From positions 1 through 24,585 of the forward strand of contig CALXGC010000062.1 of NCBI GenBank assembly GCA_944387755.1: a DNA stretch of 24,585 bases, written 5' to 3'. The position numbers and the translations under genes were made by a program. Shown piece by piece: positions 7,834 to 14,936 of the stretch (positions within the stretch are counted from its first letter, which is position 1; every line of letters starts with the position of its first letter). Below the pieces are notes generated by a model, which saw nothing but the letters and a program-made list of their open reading frames with translations, was not told the DNA's origin and searched no databases. Origin of the DNA: an uncultured Oscillospiraceae bacterium (lineage in GTDB: Bacteria; Bacillota_A; Clostridia; Oscillospirales; Oscillospiraceae).

Positions 7834-10050
7834 ATGGCAAAGGGAGAGGACAAAAAATATTGGACCATTTCCCTGCTGAAGAAGCGGGGCTGGACCGGCG
7901 GGCTGATGCGGACGCTGCTCCCAAAGCCCCATTATCTGTCCGGGCGGAGGGGCGCGGTGCGCGCCTGGCTGCGGCAGGACGTGCTCCTGGCGGAGGAGAG
8001 CCCCCAGTTTGCCGCCGGACGGAGCGGGGCGGCTCCGGGGCGCGCCGAGGAGGCGGCGGCGGACGCCCGGCGGGCCTGCGCCGCCCTGGCCCAGGCCTGG
8101 GCGGAGGCCGGACCGGACGAATCTCTGGCCGGACTGCTGGCCGGACAGTACCACGCCGCCCTGATGGCCCGCATCCCCTCCGCAGGCGGGCGGGGGCTGC
8201 GGGTCTCCCAGGCCGCCGCCTGGACCGGCGAGTTTCTCGCCCTGGAGCGGCGGTGCAGCGGGCGGCGGCTGCCGGAGATTTTGAAGCACTTCGCCCAGGC
8301 GGGGGGCTGGCTGGGAGCCTGTCCGGACCACCCCTTAGCCGGACAGGCCCTTGGACGCTATCCCCAGGTGCTGCGGGCCGCAGCCCGGCAGGTTTTGGAG
8401 GAGTTCTGCGCCCTCCAGCCGGAGGCGGATTTAAGAAGCTTTCTGGGGGCGGAAAACTTTCCCGCCTCCCGCCTGCTGGCAGAGGAGCTGGGGGCCGTCT
8501 GGTCCCTGTGGTACGTCCCCCAGGCCATCCGCACCAGCCTGTCCCTGCTGATTGCCCTGAACCCCAAGGACGAGTATCCGGAGGCCAGAGGGATGCGCCG
8601 CCGCTTTGTGCTCCACCTGGGGGGCACAAACACGGGCAAGACCTACGCCGGCTTTCAGCGCCTGATGCGGGCCGGGACGGGGGTCTATCTGGCACCGCTG
8701 CGCCTGCTGGCCCTGGAGGCCCAGGAGACCCTGCTGGACGCGGGGGTGCGGTGCAGCCTCTCCACCGGGGAGGAGGAGGACTGCCGGGAGGGGGACACCC
8801 ACATGGCCGCCACCGCGGAGAAGCTGTGCCTGGAGCGGCGCTATGACGCGGCGGTGATCGACGAGTGCCAGATGATTGCCGACCCCCAGCGGGGCTACGC
8901 CTGGACGCGGGCCATCCTGGGGGTGTTGGCCCCGGAGGTCCACCTGTGCGCCGCGCCGGAGGCGGGGGAGCTGCTGATCCGGCTGATTGAGAGCTGCGGG
9001 GATACCTATGAGGTGCAGGTCCACCAGCGCACCACCCCGCTGGTCTGCATGTCCCATCCGGTGGACTACCGGCGGGCCCAGCCCGGCGACGCGCTGATTA
9101 CCTTCTCCAAGACCGGCGTGCTCAGCGTGGCCGAGGACCTGCGCCAGAACGGGAAGGAGCCGGCCATTATCTATGGGGCGCTGCCCTACTCCACCCGGCG
9201 GAAGCAGATGGAGGGGTTTCTGGAGGGGAAGATGGAGTACGTCGTGTCCACCGACGCCATCGGGATGGGGCTGAACCTGCCCATCCGGCGGATTATCTTT
9301 CTGGACACGGAGAAATTCGACGGCGTGGAGCGCCGGCCGCTGAAGCCGGAGGAGATCCGGCAGATTGCCGGCCGGGCCGGCCGCTACGGCATGTACCCCA
9401 AGGGGTATGTGGGGGCAACCCAGGACCTGGAGGCCATCCGCGCCGGGCTGGAGGCGGCGGTTCCGCCCCTCCGGCACGCGGTGGTGGGCTTTTCCGAGCT
9501 GGTGCTCCAGGTGGACTTCGACCTGCTGGAGGTGCTCACCCAGTGGAATCAGATGCCCACCGTGGAGCCCTACCGCAAGCTGGACATCTCCCGCTATATC
9601 GGGATGATCTCCAAAATGCGGGAGATGGGCTTTGTCCTCTCCAGGGAGCAGGAGCTGCGGGCGGCCAACATTCCCTTTGACGAGACGGAGGAGGCCCTGC
9701 GGGAGCTGTTCTTTCAATTTCTGCGCCAGTGGCAGCAGGGGGAGGCGGTGGAACAGCCCGCCATGCCGGAGAAGGACCCCACCCTTCCGGAGCTGGAGCT
9801 GTACTGCCGGAAGCTGGACCTCTACTTCTCCTTCGCCAAGGCCTTCGGCTGTCCGGTGGACGAGGACAGGCTCTATGACAGCCGGGAGCGGACGGCGGAG
9901 GAGATCAATGAGATTCTGCTCCACCGCCTGCGCAGCAACATCCGCTTCTGCGCCCGGTGCGGAAAGGCCCTTCCCCTCCACCACCGGGGGCGGCTGTGCA
10001 GCGGCTGCTGCCGGCGGGGCGGCCGCCGGAGAGGCGAACCGGGCGGCTGA
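7834..10050 (+). CDS. SUV3-like superfamily 2 RNA helicase with C-terminal Cys cluster
   Basis: A 738-residue protein. After a long N-terminal region (about residues 1-255) with no recognised motif comes an SF2 helicase core: motif I GGTNTGKT (263-270), APLRLLALEA (motif Ia), DECQM as motif II (343-347), SKTGVLSVAEDL, VSTDAIGMGLNLP (motif V) and QIAGRAGRYG (motif VI, 510-519). DECQM and the arrangement resemble the mitochondrial degradosome helicase SUV3 rather than DEAD-box proteins, so RNA unwinding coupled to decay is the likely role (inference). The last 35 residues carry CxxC (706, 709) and CSGCC (722-726), a probable zinc ribbon. The start at 7834 is chosen because it has a ribosome site and lies after the promoter. 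The open frame upstream runs into the preceding hairpin. It converges on the racemase gene. Confidence 0.88.
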   Translation: MAKGEDKKYWTISLLKKRGWTGGLMRTLLPKPHYLSGRRGAVRAWLRQDVLLAEESPQFAAGRSGAAPGRAEEAAADARRACAALAQAWAEAGPDESLAGLLAGQYHAALMARIPSAGGRGLRVSQAAAWTGEFLALERRCSGRRLPEILKHFAQAGGWLGACPDHPLAGQALGRYPQVLRAAARQVLEEFCALQPEADLRSFLGAENFPASRLLAEELGAVWSLWYVPQAIRTSLSLLIALNPKDEYPEARGMRRRFVLHLGGTNTGKTYAGFQRLMRAGTGVYLAPLRLLALEAQETLLDAGVRCSLSTGEEEDCREGDTHMAATAEKLCLERRYDAAVIDECQMIADPQRGYAWTRAILGVLAPEVHLCAAPEAGELLIRLIESCGDTYEVQVHQRTTPLVCMSHPVDYRRAQPGDALITFSKTGVLSVAEDLRQNGKEPAIIYGALPYSTRRKQMEGFLEGKMEYVVSTDAIGMGLNLPIRRIIFLDTEKFDGVERRPLKPEEIRQIAGRAGRYGMYPKGYVGATQDLEAIRAGLEAAVPPLRHAVVGFSELVLQVDFDLLEVLTQWNQMPTVEPYRKLDISRYIGMISKMREMGFVLSREQELRAANIPFDETEEALRELFFQFLRQWQQGEAVEQPAMPEKDPTLPELELYCRKLDLYFSFAKAFGCPVDEDRLYDSRERTAEEINEILLHRLRSNIRFCARCGKALPLHHRGRLCSGCCRRGGRRRGEPGG

Positions 10051-10064
10051 ACAGCCGCCCGGTT
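10037..10064. terminator. Bidirectional palindrome covering both convergent stop codons
   Basis: AACCGGGCGGCTG (10037-10049) and CAGCCGCCCGGTT (10052-10064) form a 13-bp perfect inverted repeat with AA between them. It spans the helicase stop (10048-10050) and reaches the racemase stop. Short T-runs follow in both directions, only three bases long on the plus side. Confidence 0.65.
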
Positions 10065-10882
10065 TATGCCTCCCGCAGAGGGGGATATGGATGTACCGAT
10101 GTGACCGGGTCGAGCCCCGCCTTGACGGCCTTGTCCCGGTACTCCTCCACGCAGCCGGTGGTATAGATGTCCAGCGCGCCCTTTGCGCTCTGGCCGTTGA
10201 GCAGTCCGTTCTCCCCCAGGAACGCCCCGGCGGCGCGGGCCATCTCGTCCGCCGGGTCCAGAAGCAGCAGTCCCGGATACAGGCGCTGGATGTTCTCCTC
10301 CACCAGGGGGTAGTGGGTGCACCCCAGCAGGCAGCAGTCGATCTTCTCTCCATGGACCAGTTCGTCCAGATTGGCCCGGATATTCTGGTCGATGACCTCC
10401 TGTCCGGCGGGGTCTCCCAGGTGGTGCTCGATAAATTTTGCCAAATCGGAGTATCCCCGGCTGATGACAAGCTTATCCGGCGCAATTTGGCGGAGCAGCT
10501 TGGGATAGCACTGGGTGGAGTGGGTGAAATAGGTGGAGATGACGCCGATTTTATGCGCCGGCAGGCGGGCCGCCGCCTCCGCTCCGGCCTGGACCACGCT
10601 GAACACCGGGAAGTCCAGGCCGTCCTGGTACTGGCCAATCAGACAGGAGATGGTGTTGCAGGCCACCAGAAGGGCCTTCACCCGGCGCTGTTCCATAAAG
10701 CGCAGCATATAGCGGGTCAGCCGCAAAATTTTCCCGGCGCTGTGGTTGCCATAGGGCATGTTGCCCCCGTCGCCGAAATAGAGCAGGTTTTCGTGGGGCA
10801 GCAGCCGCTGCATTTTCCGCGCAACGCTGAAGCCGCCGATGCCTGAGTCGATGATTCCAATGGGGTCCGCCTTGTCTGCCAT
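10064..10882 (-). CDS. murI: Glutamate racemase-like Asp/Glu racemase
   Basis: A 272-residue cofactor-independent racemase, expected to supply D-glutamate for peptidoglycan. Both catalytic cysteines are present, Cys75 in VACNT and Cys188 in LGCTHYP, together with IIDSGIGGFSV (10-20). Some substrate-side loops differ from common MurI: YFGDGGNMPYG replaces YFGDTARVPYG, and GVISTYFTHSTQCY stands where G(V/I)IAT..T..S..Y is usual. Substrate preference could therefore differ. The ATG at 10882 is preferred over the one at 10891, since AGGAAGG lies 9 bases before it but touches the earlier ATG. Transcribed from its own promoter, convergent with the helicase. Confidence 0.85.
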   Translation of the reverse strand: MADKADPIGIIDSGIGGFSVARKMQRLLPHENLLYFGDGGNMPYGNHSAGKILRLTRYMLRFMEQRRVKALLVACNTISCLIGQYQDGLDFPVFSVVQAGAEAAARLPAHKIGVISTYFTHSTQCYPKLLRQIAPDKLVISRGYSDLAKFIEHHLGDPAGQEVIDQNIRANLDELVHGEKIDCCLLGCTHYPLVEENIQRLYPGLLLLDPADEMARAAGAFLGENGLLNGQSAKGALDIYTTGCVEEYRDKAVKAGLDPVTSVHPYPPLREA

Positions 10883-10930
10883 GCGCGCCATCCTTCCTTT
10901 CGGGAGCGCCGCTCCCGGTGTGACTGCCTA

Positions 10931-10939
10931 ATCATAGCA
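10931..10939 (-). promoter_or_regulatory. Extended -10 promoter of the racemase gene
   Basis: On the minus strand TGCTATGAT is an extended -10 box. No good -35 is seen 17 bases upstream. The leader contains a 7-bp hairpin CGGGAGC/GCTCCCG (10901-10917) just before the ribosome site, which could influence translation. Confidence 0.55.
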
Positions 10940-11070
10940 CGTTTTATGGGAAAAAACACCCGTTTTTTCGGAAAAAATTGCACTCTTGTCAGGAGAGACA
11001 AAGGCAGGCGCAAAATTGCGCCCCGCCGTACTGCAAAATTTTCACACCGGGCGGCATCCAAAAATTGCCC

Positions 11071-11099
11071 TTGCATTTTGCCGGAAAAAAAGCTATGAT
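11071..11099 (+). promoter_or_regulatory. Promoter of the exported stalk-domain protein gene
   Basis: TTGCAT (11071-11076), 17-base spacer, TATGAT (11094-11099). Start expected near 11106 with a leader of about 100 bases that includes a possible attenuator hairpin at 11118-11139. Confidence 0.7.
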
Positions 11100-11206
11100 A
11101 ATCTTGACAAACTCCAGGGCGGAAATTTTCGCCGTTTTTGGGCAAAATGGATGAAACACCCAGGGACGGGAAACACAGCTCTGGAAAGAAAAAGGAGTGA
11201 ATCCAG

Positions 11207-12625
11207 ATGAAAAAATTCCTGCGGCCCCTTGTGTGCGGCGGTATGCTGGCGGCGCTGCTGTGCACACCCTCTCTGGCTGCGGACCAGGGGGACTTCTCCC
11301 TGCTGGTCAACGGGGAGCCTGTCACATTTACAGACGCCGCCCCCGTTCTGAAGGACGACCGCTCGTTCCTGCCCATGGCCGCCGCCTTTGAGGCCATGGG
11401 GTTCCAGAACATCCTCTGGGACGGCGAGGCCCGGACCGTCACCGCCTTCAAGCCGGATATGCCCTATGTCTCCTTCCAGGGGGAGGAGAAGCGGGGGGAT
11501 CTGACCATCCAGCTCACCATTGATTCCAACGTCTTTACCATCCAGTACGAGGGGAACAAAACCGCCGGTCCCCACGGGGACATTCTCCAGGTGATAGACA
11601 CCCGCACGATGGACGTGGCCCCCTACATTGATCCCGCCAGCGACCGCACCTACATCCCCGTGGGCCTGGTGGCCGACGCCCTGGGCTACCGGGTGGGCTG
11701 GGACGCCGACACCTACACCGTCGTTGTTGACGACGTGGACGCCATCCTGGCCGCCAACACCGCCACCTATGACCTGATGGACCAGTTCATGGAGTACGCC
11801 GGCAAATACAACGAGGGGAACTATAAAGTGGACGGCTCCGTGGACCTGAAGATGGAGGCCCAGGGCGCGAAGATGAGCATGGACGGCGATTACAACATGG
11901 TGACGAACCAGACCGCCTTCCAGTTCGGCACGGACCTGGCCCTGGAGGCCGGCGACGGGGAGACGGAGTTCTCCATCCCCAGCCTGGACATGGACCTGCG
12001 GTGCAGCCTGGAGACCGGGAAGCTCTACTTCCAGTCCGAGGCCCTGACCGAGTCGGAGACCTGGTACAGCATGGACCTGAAGGCGATCTATGACGCGGCC
12101 TACGGCCCCGGCTTCTATGAGGAGATCCTGGCCCTGAACGCGGCCAGCGCCGACATGTCCTTCGACCAGGCGCTGGAGGAGATTCTCCGCAGCGATATGC
12201 TGCCCCTGTCTCAGTACGCCACCACCCAGGACTATCTGGACATCTTCAACTACGCCTTTGCCGACAGCTCCTTTGAGAAGGAGGGCTCCGTCTATATCAA
12301 CCGCCTGGTGGACCTGACGGGGGAGGATGACGCCCTTCAGATGAACATCCAGCTCTTCACCAGCCGCAGCCAGGTGAACGGCTACGGCCTGGAGATGCGC
12401 GTGGAGGATGAGAGCGGATACGTCCTTCTGACCATGGAGATGCGCGGCGACAAGATGGAGATGGTCTTTGACGTCCAGATTCCCGACGTCTCCATGAACC
12501 TCACCATGGACGGCGCTTACCGGAGCACCCGGGAGGCGCCCGACGCCGAGCCCCCCGCCAACGGGGAAATTGTGGACCTGATGGAACTGCTGGCAGGCGC
12601 CGTTCCTGAGACGGAAGGAATTTAA
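11207..12625 (+). CDS. Exported protein with copper-amine-oxidase-N-like stalk domain; function unknown
   Basis: A 472-residue secreted protein. The signal peptide starts MKKFLRP and likely ends at SLAA-DQ (about residue 25). Residues 30-180 contain two half-repeats of the stalk domain common in clostridial surface proteins: RSFLPMAAAFEAMGF with a following WDGEARTVTAF, and RTYIPVGLVADALGYRVGWDADTYTVVV. Despite the family name no copper site or catalysis is implied. From about residue 200 the protein is rich in Met, Asp and alternating beta-type segments (VDLKMEAQGAKMSMDGDYNM, then later DVSMNLTMDGAY), suggesting a large beta fold similar to lipoprotein-carrier-like domains (inference). No sortase signal or C-terminal anchor is seen. 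The start follows AAAGGAG. It is a single-gene unit with its own promoter and terminator. Confidence 0.85.
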   Translation: MKKFLRPLVCGGMLAALLCTPSLAADQGDFSLLVNGEPVTFTDAAPVLKDDRSFLPMAAAFEAMGFQNILWDGEARTVTAFKPDMPYVSFQGEEKRGDLTIQLTIDSNVFTIQYEGNKTAGPHGDILQVIDTRTMDVAPYIDPASDRTYIPVGLVADALGYRVGWDADTYTVVVDDVDAILAANTATYDLMDQFMEYAGKYNEGNYKVDGSVDLKMEAQGAKMSMDGDYNMVTNQTAFQFGTDLALEAGDGETEFSIPSLDMDLRCSLETGKLYFQSEALTESETWYSMDLKAIYDAAYGPGFYEEILALNAASADMSFDQALEEILRSDMLPLSQYATTQDYLDIFNYAFADSSFEKEGSVYINRLVDLTGEDDALQMNIQLFTSRSQVNGYGLEMRVEDESGYVLLTMEMRGDKMEMVFDVQIPDVSMNLTMDGAYRSTREAPDAEPPANGEIVDLMELLAGAVPETEGI

Positions 12626-12631
12626 ACGCGG

Positions 12632-12663
12632 AAAAAGCGGACCCCCGCCGGGGTCCGCTTTTT
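12632..12663. terminator. Strong bidirectional intrinsic terminator
   Basis: AAAAAGCGGACCCC (12632-12645) pairs with GGGGTCCGCTTTTT (12650-12663) around CGCC, giving 14 bp with a T-run on each side. It ends the exported-protein gene on the plus strand and the HIT gene on the minus strand. Confidence 0.93.
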
Positions 12664-12673
12664 TGCTGTCCGC

Positions 12674-13093
12674 TCACAGGTTGGCTTTGATTTTCGCAAT
12701 CATGGCGTCGTACTCCGCCTGGGTGAGGTAGGTCTTGCCGGGGTTCATCTGGAACACGCCGCCCCACTCGTCGCCCCCCTTGTACTTGGGGACCAGGTGG
12801 AAGTGGAGGTGGCAGCCGGTGTCGCCGTAAGCGCCATAGTTCACCTTGTCCGGGTGGAAGGCCGCGTGGATGGCTCTGGCGGCGCGGGTGACGTCGGCGA
12901 AGAACGCGTTGCGGTCCTCCTCGCTGATGTCCACAATCTCGCTGACGTGGTCCTTATAGGCCACGATGCAGCGGCCGGGCTTGCTCTGCTCCTTGAAGAG
13001 GATCAGAGAGCTGACGCTCAGGTCGCAGATGTAGATGCCGAAGGCATCCAGCAGCTCGCCGCGCATACAGTACCCGCAGTTGGAATCTTTCAT
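12674..13093 (-). CDS. HIT-family nucleotide hydrolase/transferase
   Basis: A 139-residue histidine-triad protein. The triad HLHFHLVP is at residues 95-102, with the middle histidine acting as nucleophile on nucleoside phosphoramidates or dinucleotides in the family. An N-terminal CGYC (6-9) could bind zinc, as in many Hint-type members. The ATG at 13093 is chosen because AGGAGG lies 8 bases before it. A GTG at 13114 is in frame, but the ribosome site would fall inside the coding sequence. It is the last gene of a same-strand group after the ECF S component. The 82-bp gap contains an 8-bp hairpin GCCGGAGC/GCTCCGGC (13132-13150) without a T-run. The natural substrate is unknown. Confidence 0.92.
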   Translation of the reverse strand: MKDSNCGYCMRGELLDAFGIYICDLSVSSLILFKEQSKPGRCIVAYKDHVSEIVDISEEDRNAFFADVTRAARAIHAAFHPDKVNYGAYGDTGCHLHFHLVPKYKGGDEWGGVFQMNPGKTYLTQAEYDAMIAKIKANL

Positions 13094-13175
13094 GGGAACA
13101 GCCTCCTTAGTCACATGTATTGGATTAAGCGGCCGGAGCAGGGCTCCGGCGGCTGAATCAACAGGGACAGAGGGT

Positions 13176-13694
13176 TTATCTGTGCAGCTGGGTCAGGGCC
13201 CGGCCCCGGATCAGCAGCGTCATCACCACGAAGGCGGAGGCGACGCCCACGACGCCCTGGGCGATGTTGATGGGGATGTTGGCCGCCGCGCCCAGGCCCA
13301 TGCCCAGCACAGCGGCTTCAAAGACGAAGTAGCCGGTCACCATAATGGCCTCCGCCGCCGCCCCGCCGGTCAGCCGGAGGAACGCCGCGTCGCGCTGGCA
13401 GCTGCGGCCCCAGGAGAACAGGCCGCCGGCTGCGGCGGCCATCAGGGCCTTGATCATCAGGGTCGCGGGGGCGTAGAGGGGATAGCCCAGCAGGTCGGAC
13501 AGGGCGGAGCCCAGCCCCGCCGCCGCCGCGCCCCACACGGGGCCCAGCAGCCAGGCAGACAGCAGGACGGCGCAGTCGCCCAGGTTGAAGTAGCCCCCCA
13601 TGGGGGAGGGAATTTTAATGACCATGGTCATCACCGCGCACAGGGCGGTCATAAGGGCGGTCAGGACCAGCGTCTGAATTTTTTGATCGCGCAT
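13176..13694 (-). CDS. ECF transporter S component (substrate-binding membrane subunit)
   Basis: A 172-residue integral membrane protein with about six hydrophobic segments. The pattern KIPSPMGGYFNLGDCAVLLSAWLLGPVWGA followed by GSALSDLLGYPLYAPATLMIKALMA is characteristic of vitamin-type S components (riboflavin-transporter-like family). These bind a vitamin or precursor and work with shared EcfA/EcfT proteins, which are not in this window. ATG at 13694 follows AGGAGAG at 6 bases. It lies 52 bases after queH on the same strand, which suggests a queuosine precursor as ligand, since queuine-family S components occur in clostridia. This is inference from context, not from a binding motif. Other vitamins remain possible. 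Confidence 0.85.
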   Translation of the reverse strand: MRDQKIQTLVLTALMTALCAVMTMVIKIPSPMGGYFNLGDCAVLLSAWLLGPVWGAAAAGLGSALSDLLGYPLYAPATLMIKALMAAAAGGLFSWGRSCQRDAAFLRLTGGAAAEAIMVTGYFVFEAAVLGMGLGAAANIPINIAQGVVGVASAFVVMTLLIRGRALTQLHR

Positions 13695-13746
13695 ACAGAT
13701 CTCTCCTGTTCTCTTTAAAGCTTGTGGAAAGGGGCCTTCGCCTCTC

Positions 13747-14325
13747 TCAAGGAGGTTCCAGGGGAGAGCTGGATTTTCTCTGCGCCTTCTTCCGCTTCGC
13801 CGCCATATAGCGGTCCTCCTCGCTGAAGATACAGCCGCAGTACTTCTGCATATAAAATCCGTGGGCGCGGGCAAACTCCTGCCCGGCCTGGAACAGGGGG
13901 CGGAAATCCCGGTAGAGGAACGTCACGCCCCAGGCGTCCCCGGCGGCCTGGGCAGCCGCCCGGATGGCCTCGTGATTCTGATAGGGGGAGACCAGCAGGG
14001 AGGTGGTGAAGGCGTCGAAGCCGTGCTCCGCGGCGTATTTTGCCGTCTCCTCCATCCGCACCCGGTAGCAGTAGGCGCACCGGCCGTCGATGTTGTCCGC
14101 CACATGGGTAATGAAGGAGCGCAGGTCATAGGTCCCGCCGATGATCAGCTTCATGGAGATCTCTTTGGCGTACGCCTCCAGGGTGTGCTTTCTGGCCTGG
14201 TACTCCGTGTAGGGGTGGATGTTGGGGTTGAACCAGAAGCCGGCGACGGACAGGCCCTCCTCCCGCAGGGCGGCGATGGGGCGGTTGGCGCAGGGGGCGC
14301 AGCAGATGTGCATCAGGGTGTTCAA
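13747..14325 (-). CDS. queH: Epoxyqueuosine reductase QueH
   Basis: A 192-residue protein of the family formerly called DUF208, which carries out the last step of queuosine synthesis in tRNA, reducing epoxyqueuosine to queuosine. Metal-cluster and catalytic cysteines are visible in MHICCAPCANRP near the N-terminus, GRCAYCYRVRM in the middle, and YCGCIFSEEDRY near the C-terminus. The start is chosen as TTG at 14325 because AGGAGG lies 7 bases before it. The first ATG (14313) would be 19 bases from that site. The protein ends in a basic Lys/Arg stretch and SSSPLEPP. It follows the SLOG gene by 25 bases and precedes an S component, consistent with co-transcription and salvage of a queuosine precursor. 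Confidence 0.92.
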   Translation of the reverse strand: MNTLMHICCAPCANRPIAALREEGLSVAGFWFNPNIHPYTEYQARKHTLEAYAKEISMKLIIGGTYDLRSFITHVADNIDGRCAYCYRVRMEETAKYAAEHGFDAFTTSLLVSPYQNHEAIRAAAQAAGDAWGVTFLYRDFRPLFQAGQEFARAHGFYMQKYCGCIFSEEDRYMAAKRKKAQRKSSSPLEPP

Positions 14326-14350
14326 TTGTGCGCCTCCTCTTTCTGTAAAA

Positions 14351-14854
14351 CTATTCCGGGGGGAGAATGGTGACATGAAGCCCCTTCCGCAGGGCATAGG
14401 TCAGGGTCTGGGCCGTGCCGCCCTTTGGAATGCCGTCATAGACGGCCAGAAGGCGGCTGGAGCGGTCCACCATATAGCGGTTGCGGCGCATCATGCACCA
14501 GCGGTCATAGCTGTGCTGTACCAGCGTCTCATAGTCGCACTGGGACAGGATGGCCCGGTACCGGCGCTGTTCCGGCTCCGGCCAGCGGTCGGCCTGGCTC
14601 TCGCAGGGGCGGGCGCACTCCAGCGCCACATCCGAACGGCGGCGGCGCAGCTCCAGCACCGCCTCCGCAAAGTACAGGTCGGAGCCGCGGGCCATGCCGG
14701 AGATGAAGTGCCGCGCTCCGGCGGCGTACTCCTCCTCCAGGGCGTGGGAGATGCGCTGTTTCAGGGCGATGCACCGGCTGTCCTGTTCAAATGTGCCCCA
14801 GGGGAGCTTGTCCGGGCGGTGCCCTGTGAAGCAGCAGATCTGGTTTTCCTCCAC
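14351..14854 (-). CDS. DUF1273/YpsA-like SLOG-domain protein
   Basis: A 167-residue protein with the SLOG (Smf/DprA-LOG Rossmann) hallmarks: CCFTGHRPDKLPWG near residues 7-20, HFISGMARGSDLYFAEAVLEL near 49-68, and a C-terminal LLAVYDGIPKGGTAQTLTYA. SLOG proteins bind nucleotides or their derivatives. The YpsA branch has been linked to cell division and stress in Bacillus and related domains occur in anti-phage systems. No enzymatic activity can be assigned. GTG start at 14854 is supported by AAGGGGGG 8 bases upstream. It is the first gene behind a strong promoter and precedes queH. Confidence 0.9.
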   Translation of the reverse strand: MEENQICCFTGHRPDKLPWGTFEQDSRCIALKQRISHALEEEYAAGARHFISGMARGSDLYFAEAVLELRRRRSDVALECARPCESQADRWPEPEQRRYRAILSQCDYETLVQHSYDRWCMMRRNRYMVDRSSRLLAVYDGIPKGGTAQTLTYALRKGLHVTILPPE

Positions 14855-14886
14855 GCGGACGTCCCCCCTTGCCGGTATGTACCGTC

Positions 14887-14915
14887 ATTGTAGCCCAAAG
14901 CGGCGGGGAAGTCAA
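14887..14915 (-). promoter_or_regulatory. Promoter of the SLOG-queH-ECF-HIT group
   Basis: On the minus strand TTGACT (14915-14910), 17-base spacer, TACAAT (14892-14887). The -35 box lies at the foot of a 7-bp inverted repeat ACCGGCT/AGCCGGT (14915-14921 with 14931-14937) that overlaps the stop of the upstream DUF262 gene. The SLOG gene can therefore be transcribed separately from DUF262. Confidence 0.8.
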
Positions 14916-14936
14916 CCGGCTTTCCCGTACAGCCGG

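Larger units (their letters stand above)
10883..11206. other. 324-bp intergenic region between racemase and exported protein genes
   Basis: No gene was seen. It holds the two divergent promoters, a palindrome GCGCAA-AA-TTGCGC (11008-11021), and the octamer AAAATTGC three times, at 10974-10981, 11012-11019 and 11061-11068. The leader of the downstream gene has a small near-palindrome GGCGGAAATTTTCGCC (11118-11133) followed by GTTTTT, a possible weak attenuator. Confidence 0.6.

Noticed and set aside
8431..10638. 735-residue open frame antisense to the helicase and racemase genes
   Set aside because: Its translation is low-complexity, rich in Gln, His, Leu and Pro, with no family motif, and it is the mirror of two well-supported genes. 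High GC leaves antisense frames open by chance.
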